Assembly: GCA_025362495.1 (NCBI GenBank)
Contig: JANYGI010000223.1
Location: 1 to 44,683 of the forward strand
DNA: 44,683 bases
DNA from: Byssovorax sp.
Lineage (GTDB): Bacteria > Myxococcota_A > Polyangia > Polyangiales > Polyangiaceae
Reading direction: 5' to 3'
The notes under the pieces: model-generated
Seen by the model: the letters and a program-made list of their open reading frames with translations, nothing else
The model's database searches: none
What the model was told of the DNA's origin: nothing
Translations under genes and position numbers: made by a program
In this document: piece after piece, positions 23,521 through 31,359 of the stretch
Layout: every line of letters begins with the position of its first letter
Position numbering within the stretch: position 1 is the first letter of the stretch

Positions 23521-25059
23521 TCAGGACTCTATGCCGAGGCGCTTCAGGCGGTAGTAGAGCGTGGTGCGCTGCACCCCGAGCGAGCGCGCGACCTCGGCCT
23601 TGTTGCCGTTGCAGCGCGCGAGGGCCGCGAGGAGCTCGCGCCGCTCGATGTCGTCGAGCTGCGAGTCGAGATCGATCCTGGAGCCGCCGATGATCTCGCC
23701 GAGATCGGGCGAGCTCGAGCGTGATGGCCGCGGATCGAACGGCTCGAACGGAGCGGTCGGCGCGACGAGCAGCGGCGCGGCGCCGGGCGTCGACGACGCG
23801 GCCTGCGCGACGGGGAGCCCGGGGCGCGCCGCGAAAGCCAGGTGCTCGGGCTGGATCACGTCGCTGCGGGAGAGGATGGCCGCGCGCTCGATCACGTTCT
23901 CGAGCTCGCGCACGTTGCCCGGCCAGGCGTAGGCCTCGAGCTTGGCGACAGCCTCGCCCGAGAGCGCCGTCGCCGCGCGGGGGTTCCGCCGGGCGTACTT
24001 GCGGAGGAAATGCTCGGCCAGCGCGCGGATGTCTTCGCGGCGATCACGGAGCCTCGGGAGGCGCACGGGGAACACCGACAGCCGCGCGGCGAGATCGGCG
24101 AGCACGTCGCCCGACGCCCACGCGGCCTCGAGGCTCGGGGTGAGCGAGACGACGACGCGCACGTCGACGGGCGTGGGCTCGGTGGCGCCGATCCGCTCGA
24201 TTTCTCCGCTCTCGAGCGCGCGGAGCAGGCGACCCTGGAGGGACGGCGAGGGCGCCGCGAGATCGTCGAGGTAGATCGTCCCGCGGTGGGCCAGCTCGAA
24301 GCGGCCGGCGCGATCGGTGAACGCGCCGTCGAAGGCCCCGCGCTGCCAGCCGAAGAGCTCGCGCTCGAGGGCGTCGCCGCGAAAGGCCGCGCAGGTGACC
24401 TTGACGAACGGCTTCTCTTCCCGAGGTGATCCCACATGGATCGCGCGCGCGACGACCTCTTTCTCGGAGCCGGGCTCGCCCTCGATGAGGACGGGGGACG
24501 ACGTCGGCGCGCCGAGGGCGATGCGTTCCGACAGCTCCTTCAGCGCGGCGCTCTCTCCCGTGATCTCGCCGAAGTCGATCGGATCGCGCTGCTCGCGCTC
24601 GAGGTAGCCCGCGTAGTGCGCGAGCTGATCGCGGAGACGCCGGTTCTCACGCACCGTCGCGAAATTCCCGATCGCCTGGCGGAGGATCACCGTGAGCTCC
24701 TTCGAGTCCCAGGGCTTCTGGATGTAGCGCTCGACCGAGCCGGAGTTCACCGCCTCGATCAGCACGGCGAGATCGGCGTAGGCCGTCAGGAGCACGCCGA
24801 CGGTGTCGGGGCGCCGCTCCTTGGCCTTCTTCAGGAAATCGATCCCGTTCATCCCGGGCATGCGCTGATCGCTGACGATCACCGCGGGATCGATGCGCTC
24901 GATCAAGTCGAGCGCCTGCTGCCCGCCGAGGGCGTAGTGGAGCGTGAACGACTTGCGGAACGCGAAGCGGAACGCGTCCAGGTTGTCCTCTTCGTCGTCG
25001 ACGACGAGGACGTCGAAGCTCCTCCAGTCGAGATCCCGCATCGACGACGCTTCTATCAC
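23521..25059 (-). CDS. NtrC-like response regulator with degenerate sigma-54 AAA domain
   Basis: 512 residues; GTG start here, or ATG at 25041 (MRDLDW). The receiver domain (VLVVDDEEDN; phospho-Asp in IVSDQRMPGMNG; Lys in IQKPWD) is intact. The AAA domain departs from functional enhancer-binding proteins: Walker A is GEPGSEKE instead of GETGTGKE, the sigma-54 contact loop is GAFDGA instead of GAFTGA, Walker B is IYLDDL instead of LFLDEI, and the arginine-finger region reads VLADLAARL instead of FREDLYYRL. The C-terminus is a normal Fis-type helix-turn-helix (NKAEVARSLGVQRTTLYYRL). It may regulate without sigma-54, or be a DNA-binding scaffold. It is coupled to the glycosylase gene. Confidence 0.88.
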   Translation of the reverse strand: MIEASSMRDLDWRSFDVLVVDDEEDNLDAFRFAFRKSFTLHYALGGQQALDLIERIDPAVIVSDQRMPGMNGIDFLKKAKERRPDTVGVLLTAYADLAVLIEAVNSGSVERYIQKPWDSKELTVILRQAIGNFATVRENRRLRDQLAHYAGYLEREQRDPIDFGEITGESAALKELSERIALGAPTSSPVLIEGEPGSEKEVVARAIHVGSPREEKPFVKVTCAAFRGDALERELFGWQRGAFDGAFTDRAGRFELAHRGTIYLDDLAAPSPSLQGRLLRALESGEIERIGATEPTPVDVRVVVSLTPSLEAAWASGDVLADLAARLSVFPVRLPRLRDRREDIRALAEHFLRKYARRNPRAATALSGEAVAKLEAYAWPGNVRELENVIERAAILSRSDVIQPEHLAFAARPGLPVAQAASSTPGAAPLLVAPTAPFEPFDPRPSRSSSPDLGEIIGGSRIDLDSQLDDIERRELLAALARCNGNKAEVARSLGVQRTTLYYRLKRLGIES

Positions 25060-25204
25060 GATCGCCGATCCACCGAGAGATCCCCGACGATCCCCCGGAC
25101 CTCGGGTCGGGCGCGATCCGCTGTCATTTCATCGAACCCAGCCTATCCCTCGGACGCAATCCCTCGTGCTAGGCTGCGCGCCCCGTCGACGGGAGGAGAG
25201 GGTC

Positions 25205-25762
25205 ATGCTTGAAGAGGTTTTCCAGGAGCTGCGCGCGGGGATCGAGAAGGCCATCGAGGCCCTTCGCCGCGACCTGTCGAAGGTGCGCACCGGCCGCGCG
25301 AACGCGGGCATGCTCGACAGCATCCGCGTCGACTACTACGGCACGCCGACGCCCCTCCAGCAGATGGCGAACATCTCCATCCCCGAGCCCCGCCTGATCG
25401 CGATCAAGGCCTGGGAAAAGGGTCAAACCAAGGCCATCGAGAAGGCCCTCCGCGAGAGCGATCTCGGGATCAACCCCCAGGTCGACGGCGAGCTCGTCCG
25501 CATCCCGATCCCCGCCCTGACCGAGGATCGCCGCAAGGAGATGGTCAAGCTCACCAACAAGTACGGCGAGGAGAGCAAGGTCGCCGTGCGCAAGCATCGC
25601 CGCGACGCCAACGAGATGCTCGACAGCCTCGAGAAGGACGGCGACGTCAGCCGCGACGACGCCGACCGCGCCAAGAAGAAGGTCGAGGAGATGGTCGCCG
25701 ACGGGACCAAGCAGGTCGACACGGTGATCGCCGCCAAGGCGAAGGACATCCTCGAAGTCTGA
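25205..25762 (+). CDS. frr: Ribosome recycling factor
   Basis: 185 residues, the standard RRF length. The ATG follows GGGAGGAGAG. Characteristic segments are LSKVRTGRANAGMLDSIRVD near the N-terminus, VDYYGTPTPLQQMANISIPE, and LTEDRRKEMVKLTNKYGEES with VRKHRRDANEML in the long helices. RRF, with EF-G, splits post-termination ribosomes. In many bacteria frr follows tsf and pyrH; here it stands alone between an NtrC-like gene on the other strand and a PP2C gene. A 7-bp inverted repeat (CAGCCTA/TAGGCTG, 25139–25176) lies in its promoter region. Confidence 0.97.
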   Translation: MLEEVFQELRAGIEKAIEALRRDLSKVRTGRANAGMLDSIRVDYYGTPTPLQQMANISIPEPRLIAIKAWEKGQTKAIEKALRESDLGINPQVDGELVRIPIPALTEDRRKEMVKLTNKYGEESKVAVRKHRRDANEMLDSLEKDGDVSRDDADRAKKKVEEMVADGTKQVDTVIAAKAKDILEV

Positions 25763-25784
25763 AGCGGCTCGGGCGCTCGCGCGC

Positions 25785-25799
25785 TCGGGCGCTGCCCGA
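25785..25799 (+). terminator. Short hairpin after the ribosome recycling factor gene
   Basis: TCGGGC and GCCCGA form a 6-bp stem with a GCT loop about 20 bases after the stop. The stem follows two direct copies of GCTCGGGCGCT. There is no T tract, so termination is only suggested. Confidence 0.3.
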
Positions 25800-25874
25800 T
25801 CGAGCTTCGGGTGGCATCACCCCGGCCCGCACCGCACGATCGATGATCGGAATGAGCCGGGCCTCGTCGCTTGC

Positions 25875-25903
25875 TTGACAGAGCGATGGGCGCGTGAAAC
25901 CCT
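25875..25903 (+). promoter_or_regulatory. Probable sigma-70 promoter of the PP2C gene
   Basis: A perfect -35 TTGACA (25875–25880) is followed after 17 bases by AACCCT (25898–25903), a weak -10. Transcription would start near 25910, downstream of the GTG at 25894, which supports translation from the ATG at 25960. Confidence 0.45.
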
Positions 25904-25959
25904 CGTTTTCCGGCCGTAAACGCCAAGGGGCCGCCCGGCAAGAAGGAACCGCTTACGCC

Positions 25960-26814
25960 ATGCGAGCCATCGCATCAGGGTTGACCGACATCGGTCTCCA
26001 GCGCGATCACAACGAGGACAGCTACGCCGTGCTGGCGGAGTACGACCTCTTCATCGTCGCGGATGGAATGGGCGGGCATCGCGCGGGCGACGTCGCGAGC
26101 CGCCTCGCGACCGACTCCATCGCCGAGTTCTTCCGCTCCACGGCGCAAGAAGACGCGACGTGGCCGTTCCACTTCGACACCAGCCTCTCGGAAGACGAGA
26201 ACCGTTTGGTGACAGGCATCCGTGTCGCCAACCGCCGCATCTTCGAGCGCAGCATCCGCTCGCGCGACTGCGCCGGCATGGGGACCACGGTCGTCGGCGC
26301 GCTCTACTCGCGCAAGAAGAACCGCTTCTTCGTCGGCCACGTCGGCGACAGCCGCGCGTACCGCATGCGCGCCGGCGTGATCAAGCAGCTCACCCGCGAT
26401 CACTCGCTGATCAACGACTACATCCTGGCGATGCCCGAGCTCACCGAGGAGCAGCGCGCCGAGCTGCCGAAGAACGTGATCACCCGCGCCCTCGGGATGC
26501 AGGACAGCGTCTCGGTCGACCTCGTGAGCGACGAGCCCCAGGTCGGCGACGTGTACCTGCTCTGCTCGGACGGCCTCTCGGGGATGCTCACCGATGAGCA
26601 GATCCTCGACGAATCGAGCACGATCACCGAGCCCGGCGAGATCTGCCGCCGCCTCGTCGCGAAGGCCAACGAGCACGGCGGCGAGGACAACATCACCGCC
26701 CTGGTGATCTGCTTCGACGACACCGCGGCCCCCTCGGTCGAGCCCACGTCGCCGACGATGTCGCCGCCCCCGCCCGACAGCCAGTCGGGCATCTCCGCCG
26801 CCAGCAAGAGCTAG
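25960..26814 (+). CDS. PP2C-family Ser/Thr protein phosphatase
   Basis: 284 residues. The ATG at 25960 gives MRAIASGLTDIGLQRDHNED, the usual PP2C opening; an upstream in-frame GTG at 25894 lies before the likely transcription start. Metal-binding and catalytic motifs are intact: RDHNEDSYAV, VADGMGGHRAGD, MGTTVVGALY, VGHVGDSRAYRM, LLCSDGLSGML and GGEDNITALVI. It is a soluble manganese/magnesium-dependent phosphatase that presumably reverses the action of one or more of the many Hanks-type kinases in this genome. The C-terminal 25 residues are a Pro/Ser tail. It has no kinase partner directly adjacent. Confidence 0.93.
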   Translation: MRAIASGLTDIGLQRDHNEDSYAVLAEYDLFIVADGMGGHRAGDVASRLATDSIAEFFRSTAQEDATWPFHFDTSLSEDENRLVTGIRVANRRIFERSIRSRDCAGMGTTVVGALYSRKKNRFFVGHVGDSRAYRMRAGVIKQLTRDHSLINDYILAMPELTEEQRAELPKNVITRALGMQDSVSVDLVSDEPQVGDVYLLCSDGLSGMLTDEQILDESSTITEPGEICRRLVAKANEHGGEDNITALVICFDDTAAPSVEPTSPTMSPPPPDSQSGISAASKS

Positions 26815-26819
26815 CGCTC

Positions 26820-26835
26820 TCGGAGATCTCTCCGA
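26820..26835 (+). terminator. Palindromic stem directly after the PP2C stop
   Basis: TCGGAGA and TCTCCGA flank a TC spacer, six bases after the stop codon. It merges with the left arm of the REP doublet and could help terminate transcription. Confidence 0.35.
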
Positions 26836-26974
26836 TGTGGGGCGGGCCTCCGCGCCCGCCGCATGGACAGGCTCCAGCCACCAGAGCTGCAGAGCATTTG
26901 CTCTCGAGCGGATCCCGATCAGGTCTGGGTCGCTGTCGAGATTCCATGCGGCGGGCACGGAGGCCCGCCCCACA
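26836..26974. repeat. REP-doublet (BIME-like) element
   Basis: A 32-base arm at 26836–26867 is repeated in inverted orientation at 26943–26974 with one mismatch, around a 75-base spacer. Each arm is itself able to fold (GGCGGGC with GCCCGCC). Two inverted, self-pairing GC-rich units flanking a spacer in an intergenic region is the layout of paired REP elements. It lies between the convergent PP2C and flavin reductase genes and could also stall transcription from both sides. No tyrosine transposase (RAYT) gene is in the window. Confidence 0.75.
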
Positions 26975-27023
26975 CGGATCTGGATCAGCTTGAATTACTG
27001 GTCGGGTCGGCTCGAATCGCTGG

Positions 27024-27557
27024 CTAGAGGCGGGTGACGCGGCCGTAGCCGCGGTTGTGGTAGACGAGCGTGTCGTGCCCCTCGCCGAGGTGGATGCCGG
27101 TCACGTCGCCCAGCACGAGGGTGTGATCGCCGGCGTCGACGAGCTGCCGCACCGTGGCCGAGAACGCGCCCGTGGTGCCGTGGAGGAGCGGGGCGCCCGC
27201 GAGGTCGCCCGTCCACGGGAGCTGCTCCCAGAGGCCGACGCGCTCCGTCGCGGGCCGCGCGAAGGCGCCCGCCGTGTCCTGTTGATCCGGCGCGAGCAGG
27301 TTGACCGCGAAGCCGCGCGCGTCGCGCAGCATCGCCATCGCGCTCGACGCGCTCGTCGCCGACACCGCGATGATCGGCGGCGCCATCGACACCGTGAAGA
27401 ACGCGGTGGCCGTGAAGCCATCGAGCTCGGCGGCGCCGACGGCTATCGCCGCGTCGGTGCGACGGACTGTCACCACCGTCACGGTCGCCGCCCAGGTGCG
27501 GGCGAGGGCTTTGTACTGATCGATCGCGGTCGAGGAGAAGCTCTGCATGGCGGTCAC
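27024..27557 (-). CDS. Flavin reductase-like, FMN-binding split-barrel protein
   Basis: 177 residues from GTG 27557 (ATG 27548 is equally plausible). It matches the flavin reductase family of two-component monooxygenases and NADH:FMN oxidoreductases: ARTWAATVTVVTVR, the FMN-phosphate region GFTATAFFTVSMAPPIIAVS, then FAVNLLAPDQQDTAGAFARP and GDHTLVLGDVTGIH. It should supply reduced FMN/FAD to a partner oxygenase. No partner monooxygenase is adjacent. The aquaporin gene lies 96 bases upstream on the same strand. Family call good, physiological role unknown. Confidence 0.88.
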   Translation of the reverse strand: MTAMQSFSSTAIDQYKALARTWAATVTVVTVRRTDAAIAVGAAELDGFTATAFFTVSMAPPIIAVSATSASSAMAMLRDARGFAVNLLAPDQQDTAGAFARPATERVGLWEQLPWTGDLAGAPLLHGTTGAFSATVRQLVDAGDHTLVLGDVTGIHLGEGHDTLVYHNRGYGRVTRL

Positions 27558-27653
27558 CCGGGCTCGTTGTGCTGGGCCGAGATGGTAGCCCGGACCGGCG
27601 CGACGACCGAGCGAAGATCGCGGATATGCGCTGATTTTACGGGGATTCTGCGC

Positions 27654-28391
27654 TCAGCGCGGCGCGACCGCGGAGGCCGGATCCGCGTCGCCGAGCGGCG
27701 TGTGGAGGAGGCGATGCGCGCCGGCCGCGAGCGTGGCACCGACGATCGGCGCGACGACGAAGAGCCACACCTGCTCGAGCGCGAGGCCGCCCGCGATCAG
27801 CGCGGGGCCGAGCGCGCGCGCCGGGTTGGCCGCGAGGCGCGTGACCTGGAACCCCACGAGATGAATCAGCGTGTAGGCGAGCCCCGCCGCGAGCGGCAGG
27901 AGCGCCGAGCTCGGCCGTGAGCCGGCGCGCGACGCGGAGGTCGAGGCGCTGACGCCGAGGTACACGAACGCGAAGAGCGCCGTGAGAACGACCTCGGCGA
28001 TCATCGCCGATCCGAGGCCGTAGTAGCCCGGCGAGAGGCGCCCGTAGCCGTTGGCGATCGCCTCGGCCGCGCGCGGCGCTCCGCCGGGGCGACCCTCCGC
28101 CATGGCGATCGCCGCGCCCGCGCCGAGCACGCCGCCGCCGAGCTGCGCCGCGACGTACCCGGGCACGTCGCGCCACGCGAGCCGCCGCGTCAGCGCCATG
28201 GCCACCGTGACGGCGGGGTTGAAATGGCCGCCCGAGATCGGCCCCGCGGCGAAGAGCATCGCCGCGAGCGCGAGGCCGAACGCGAGCGCGATCCCGGCGT
28301 CGCCGAGCCTCGCGCCGGCCACGAGCGACGCGCCCGAGCCCGTGAACACGATGGCGAACGTTCCGATGGCCTCGGCCGAGTACCTGCGCAT
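27654..28391 (-). CDS. Aquaporin / major intrinsic protein
   Basis: 245 residues, six membrane helices plus the two half-helices with signature motifs GGHFNPAVTVAMAL and RLAANPARALGPAL (both NPA boxes intact). The His in TLIHLVGF before the second NPA and the Arg after it resemble the narrow filter of water-selective AqpZ channels, rather than the wider glycerol facilitators. The C-terminus is short. It presumably equilibrates water across the inner membrane. It is preceded 75 bases upstream by a Cys-rich lipoprotein gene on the same strand. Confidence 0.93.
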   Translation of the reverse strand: MRRYSAEAIGTFAIVFTGSGASLVAGARLGDAGIALAFGLALAAMLFAAGPISGGHFNPAVTVAMALTRRLAWRDVPGYVAAQLGGGVLGAGAAIAMAEGRPGGAPRAAEAIANGYGRLSPGYYGLGSAMIAEVVLTALFAFVYLGVSASTSASRAGSRPSSALLPLAAGLAYTLIHLVGFQVTRLAANPARALGPALIAGGLALEQVWLFVVAPIVGATLAAGAHRLLHTPLGDADPASAVAPR

Positions 28392-28466
28392 GGCGACCCT
28401 CCAGCGACGAGCGTAGCAAGCGTCGCGGCAAGTTCACCCGGCCATTCGCCGCGCCCTCGCGCTCGC

Positions 28467-28946
28467 TCAGTTGTTGGCGCAGTCAGCGAAAGGGATCCCG
28501 CAGCCCGCCATCGGGTCCTGGAGGCAGGTGACGCACGTCGGCGCGGGCATCAGGCCGGCGCACGCGGACGCCGCGCACTGGACCGCGCATTTGTCAACGC
28601 AGAGGCACTGCACGAAGCCGAAGTACGCCTTGCCGGAGAGGGTGTTATCGCAGAGCTTGTTCGGGTCCCCCTCGGGCGGGGTGATGGCCTCGGCGCACGT
28701 ATAGGTCGGATCGCAGCCGGTCGTCCCGGTCCCCGTCGTCACCGACGTGGACGCGACGGCAGACACGGCGACGACGGCGACGCTGGTCGACGGATCGGGC
28801 GCGCCATCGGCGGTCGTGAACGAGCTCGGCGTCCCGCCCGCTCCCCCCGTCCCCGACGCGCCCGACGATTCGACGACGACCTTGCCGCCGCACGCCGCGA
28901 GGGTGATGGCCACGAGGCCGAGTGCGAACAGGACCGGCTTTTTCAC
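28467..28946 (-). CDS. Cys-rich lipoprotein
   Basis: 159 residues. MKKPVLFALGLVAITLAAC is a signal peptide with lipobox LAAC. A Gly/Ser/Thr/Val linker of about 55 residues leads to a C-terminal module with 11 cysteines: CDPTYTCAEAI, KLCDN, VQCLCVDKCAVQC, ACAGL, CVTCLQD, CGIPFADC. The same module (C-x4–5-CaeAI … LCd … C-x-C-x3-C-x3-C … C-x2-C … C-x5–6-C) recurs in the proteins at 29857 and 30560. It is probably a disulfide-rich surface domain on a flexible stalk. It starts 39 bases after the nucleotidyltransferase stop. Function unknown. Confidence 0.82.
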   Translation of the reverse strand: MKKPVLFALGLVAITLAACGGKVVVESSGASGTGGAGGTPSSFTTADGAPDPSTSVAVVAVSAVASTSVTTGTGTTGCDPTYTCAEAITPPEGDPNKLCDNTLSGKAYFGFVQCLCVDKCAVQCAASACAGLMPAPTCVTCLQDPMAGCGIPFADCANN

Positions 28947-28985
28947 GGGGCGATCTCCTTCACGATCAGTTGAAACGAAGCTGAA

Positions 28986-29747
28986 TCAGCGCGCGGCCCA
29001 CCACGACTCGGCGAGCTCGGCGTCCTGGATCGTGTCGATCTCCATGTAGCCGCCGTCGGTGTCGACGCGGTGCATCTCCTCGCCGCCCTCGATCATGCTC
29101 TGGAGCAGATCGAGCAGGTAGGCCTTCTCGAAGGTGCGCCCCTCGCGGAAGACCTTGCCGGCGAACCCGGCGCGCGCGGCGTCGAAGGCCGCGATCAGGT
29201 GCGCGGCGCCCTTCGGTGAGGCCTTCATCACGCCGATGAACTCGCCGGCGGCCTGCTCGGAGGCGACGCGCCGCGAGATCTCCACGACCCGCGATCCGTC
29301 GGCCCGCAGCTTCTCGGCGTCGGTCTCGGGGTGCTGCGATCGACCGACGTAACGGCGGCGCCAGGCCGTGTCGCACGCGAGGGTGATGTCGTGCGGCGAC
29401 TTCATCAGATCGGCGACGATCGCCGGGCGATAGACGATGTCGGCGTAGGTCGAGACGAAGCCGCCTTCGAGGTGCTCGCGCGCGCAGAGCAGCGAAGCGA
29501 GGATGTTGTTGTGCTCCCAGTCGCGGTTCTCGACGTACTGGAGATCCGGGTAGCGCTCGCGGATGACCTCGTTGCGGTAGCCGCAGATGAAGATCACGTC
29601 CTTGCGCTGGAAGCCGCCGGCGGCGAGCGCGTCGAGGATGCCGTCGAGCATCGGTCGCCCGAGGATCGGCACCAGCGTCTTCGGGATCTCGTCGGTGAGG
29701 TGGCGGAGGCGGCTGCCGCGGCCCGCTCCGATGATGATGGCCTTCAC
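28986..29747 (-). CDS. Sugar-phosphate / phosphocholine-type nucleotidyltransferase
   Basis: 253 residues from the GTG giving VKAIIIGAGRGSRL. The signature GAGRGSRLRHLTDEIPKTLV is the nucleotide-binding loop of NTP:sugar-phosphate transferases, with the activating Lys in PKTLVPI. ENRDWEHNNILASL and FVSTYADIVYRPAIV (metal-binding Asp) and YMEIDTIQDAELAESWW place it nearer the LicC-like CTP:phosphocholine or short NDP-sugar pyrophosphorylases than full-length RmlA/GalU. It makes an activated headgroup or sugar for surface polymers. No glycosyltransferases are adjacent; a Wzx-like flippase lies 5 kb away. The longer frame upstream of this GTG lacks family similarity. The substrate is not determinable here. 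Confidence 0.82.
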   Translation of the reverse strand: MKAIIIGAGRGSRLRHLTDEIPKTLVPILGRPMLDGILDALAAGGFQRKDVIFICGYRNEVIRERYPDLQYVENRDWEHNNILASLLCAREHLEGGFVSTYADIVYRPAIVADLMKSPHDITLACDTAWRRRYVGRSQHPETDAEKLRADGSRVVEISRRVASEQAAGEFIGVMKASPKGAAHLIAAFDAARAGFAGKVFREGRTFEKAYLLDLLQSMIEGGEEMHRVDTDGGYMEIDTIQDAELAESWWAAR

Positions 29748-29856
29748 GCCCGCCGTCGTACCACGAAGGCCGGGGCGCGCAGATCGGATCCACAAAACGC
29801 CGCGAGCGACGTCGCCGCCGCTCGCGAGGATCGGGACCCCGACGGGGCCGAGCCGT

Positions 29857-30312
29857 TCAGCTACCGACGCAGGCGTCGAACTCTTTCTTGCAGCCCGTGT
29901 CGGCCGTGACGAGGCACGCCTTGCACGCCGCCGAGGGCTCGAGCTGCATGCAGGCGTTGTCGGCGCACGAGGTCGCGCAGTTGCCCATGCAAGTGCAGGC
30001 TGAGAGCGCGTCGAAGTTCGTCAGGGCGGCGGTGCCGTCACACAGGAGGGCCGGATCGCCCGTGCCCTGCGCGATGGCCTTGGAGCACGTGTACTTCGGG
30101 TCGCACATCCCCGTGCCGGTCGTCGTTGTCGCGCCGCCGCTGCCGGCCGTGCTCGTCGCGCTCGTGTCGGGGTTGCCGCTCGTGCTCGTGACGCCGGTGG
30201 TGCTCGCGGTGCCGCCCGTCCCGGTGCCGCCGGCGCCCGTCGTCACGGTGCAAGCGCCGAGAGCGAACGCGGTGATCGTCCCGAGAATGACCTTCAAAGA
30301 CTGCATCTTCAT
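29857..30312 (-). CDS. Cys-rich lipoprotein, paralogue A
   Basis: 151 residues. MKMQSLKVILGTITAFALGA is a signal peptide leading to lipobox LGAC. A Thr/Gly/Ser linker precedes the shared Cys-rich module (CDPKYTCSKAI, LLCDG, CTCMGNCATSC, NACMQ, CKACLV, CKKEFDAC). It starts ten bases after GGAGG. The leader sequence GGGAGGATTTGCGAA directly before the ATG is identical to that of the gene at 30560, and both proteins share the start MKM-SL, so they are recent tandem paralogues. Presumably an outer-membrane or surface protein; function unknown. Confidence 0.82.
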   Translation of the reverse strand: MKMQSLKVILGTITAFALGACTVTTGAGGTGTGGTASTTGVTSTSGNPDTSATSTAGSGGATTTTGTGMCDPKYTCSKAIAQGTGDPALLCDGTAALTNFDALSACTCMGNCATSCADNACMQLEPSAACKACLVTADTGCKKEFDACVGS

Positions 30313-30559
30313 GTTCGCAAATCCTCCCGGGGAAAGCATCCGGAGCTCGATGTCAAGAACGGAAGCAACGTAGCTCAACGCGGCGAGATGGCGACTCCAG
30401 GAGCGCTCGACTCGTGCTCTCGCGCCGCCCGCGTGGTCCGCGGAGCGGCCGGTCGGGTGGGCGTGGAGCCAGCGATCCGTCGCGGCATCGAGCTACAAAA
30501 TGCCACGAGCGGCGCAGCCGCCGCTCGTGGACTTCATGAATCGCGTCGGACGCGAGAGA

Positions 30560-31018
30560 TCAGCCAGCGTCCGAGGCGCAGGCGTCAGCCTCTTTCTTGC
30601 AGCCGGTGGTCGAATCCTGGAGGCACGCAACGCACGCCATCGAGGCGCCAGGGCCGTCCTTCATGCACGCGTTGTCGCCGCAGGCAGTCTTGCAGGCGCC
30701 TTCGCAGGTGCAGGTGTGCAAGGCGTCGTAGAGCATGGCCGACGGGCCTTCGCAGAGGAGACCCGGGTCGCCCTTCATGGGGTCGATCGCCTCGGCGCAG
30801 CTGTAGCCCATCATGCAGGCCGCCATGCCGCCCGTGCCGGCCGTCGCGCCGCCGCTGCCGCCGACGCCGGAGGCCTCGCCGCCCGTGCCCGCCGCCGCGG
30901 TGTTACCGCTGCCGCCGCCGGCGCCCGTGCTCGTGGTGCCCGTCCCGGTGACCGTACACGCGCCGAGCGCGAAGATGGAGATGGCACCGAAAACAACAGT
31001 CAAAGAATTCATTTTCAT
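30560..31018 (-). CDS. Cys-rich lipoprotein, paralogue B
   Basis: 152 residues. MKMNSLTVVFGAISIFALGA leads to lipobox LGAC, followed by a linker rich in GTGG-type repeats and the conserved Cys module (CMMGYSCAEAID, LLCEG, CTCEGACKTAC, NACMKD, CVACLQD, CKKEADAC). It shares the 15-base leader GGGAGGATTTGCGAA with paralogue A, 250 bases downstream. The modules differ clearly in sequence while the cysteines and leader are kept, so both copies appear to be under selection. Function unknown. Confidence 0.82.
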   Translation of the reverse strand: MKMNSLTVVFGAISIFALGACTVTGTGTTSTGAGGGSGNTAAAGTGGEASGVGGSGGATAGTGGMAACMMGYSCAEAIDPMKGDPGLLCEGPSAMLYDALHTCTCEGACKTACGDNACMKDGPGASMACVACLQDSTTGCKKEADACASDAG

Positions 31019-31359
31019 ATTCGCAAATCCTCCCAGGAAGCGCCCCGAGTTCGACAAGGACGGCGGCAGAGTAACAGAAGCCCGTCCTCGTGCCAACCTC
31101 GGTGCAGGTACTCCGCGACGTGCGTCGCCCCGCAACCCTTGAGAAAGAAAGCCTGCGCGAAGGTGAATCGACGCGGCCTCGCGAGGCCATGTCGACACGC
31201 CTCCGTGCGTGCCAGGTTCTTCGACGAGGCCCTCGCGGGTTGATTCAGGCGATGAGATCGCGGAGCTGGATTTCAGCGCGTGGCGGCCTGGAAGTGGGGC
31301 CCGGCGGGGTGGCCCGTCCATCCCGAAAATGCGCGGTGTGCGGGGACTACGCGGAGTAA
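31019..31359. other. Intergenic region upstream of lipoprotein paralogue B
   Basis: About 340 bases without a credible gene. It should hold the promoter of paralogue B. At its right edge a 13-bp sequence, ACTACGCGGAGTA, is repeated in tandem (31346–31371), overlapping the stop of the FabV-like gene. Confidence 0.5.

Noticed and set aside
25894-25959. GTG at 25894 as the PP2C start
   Set aside because: It lies before the likely transcription start of a TTGACA promoter and adds residues that are not part of the PP2C fold.
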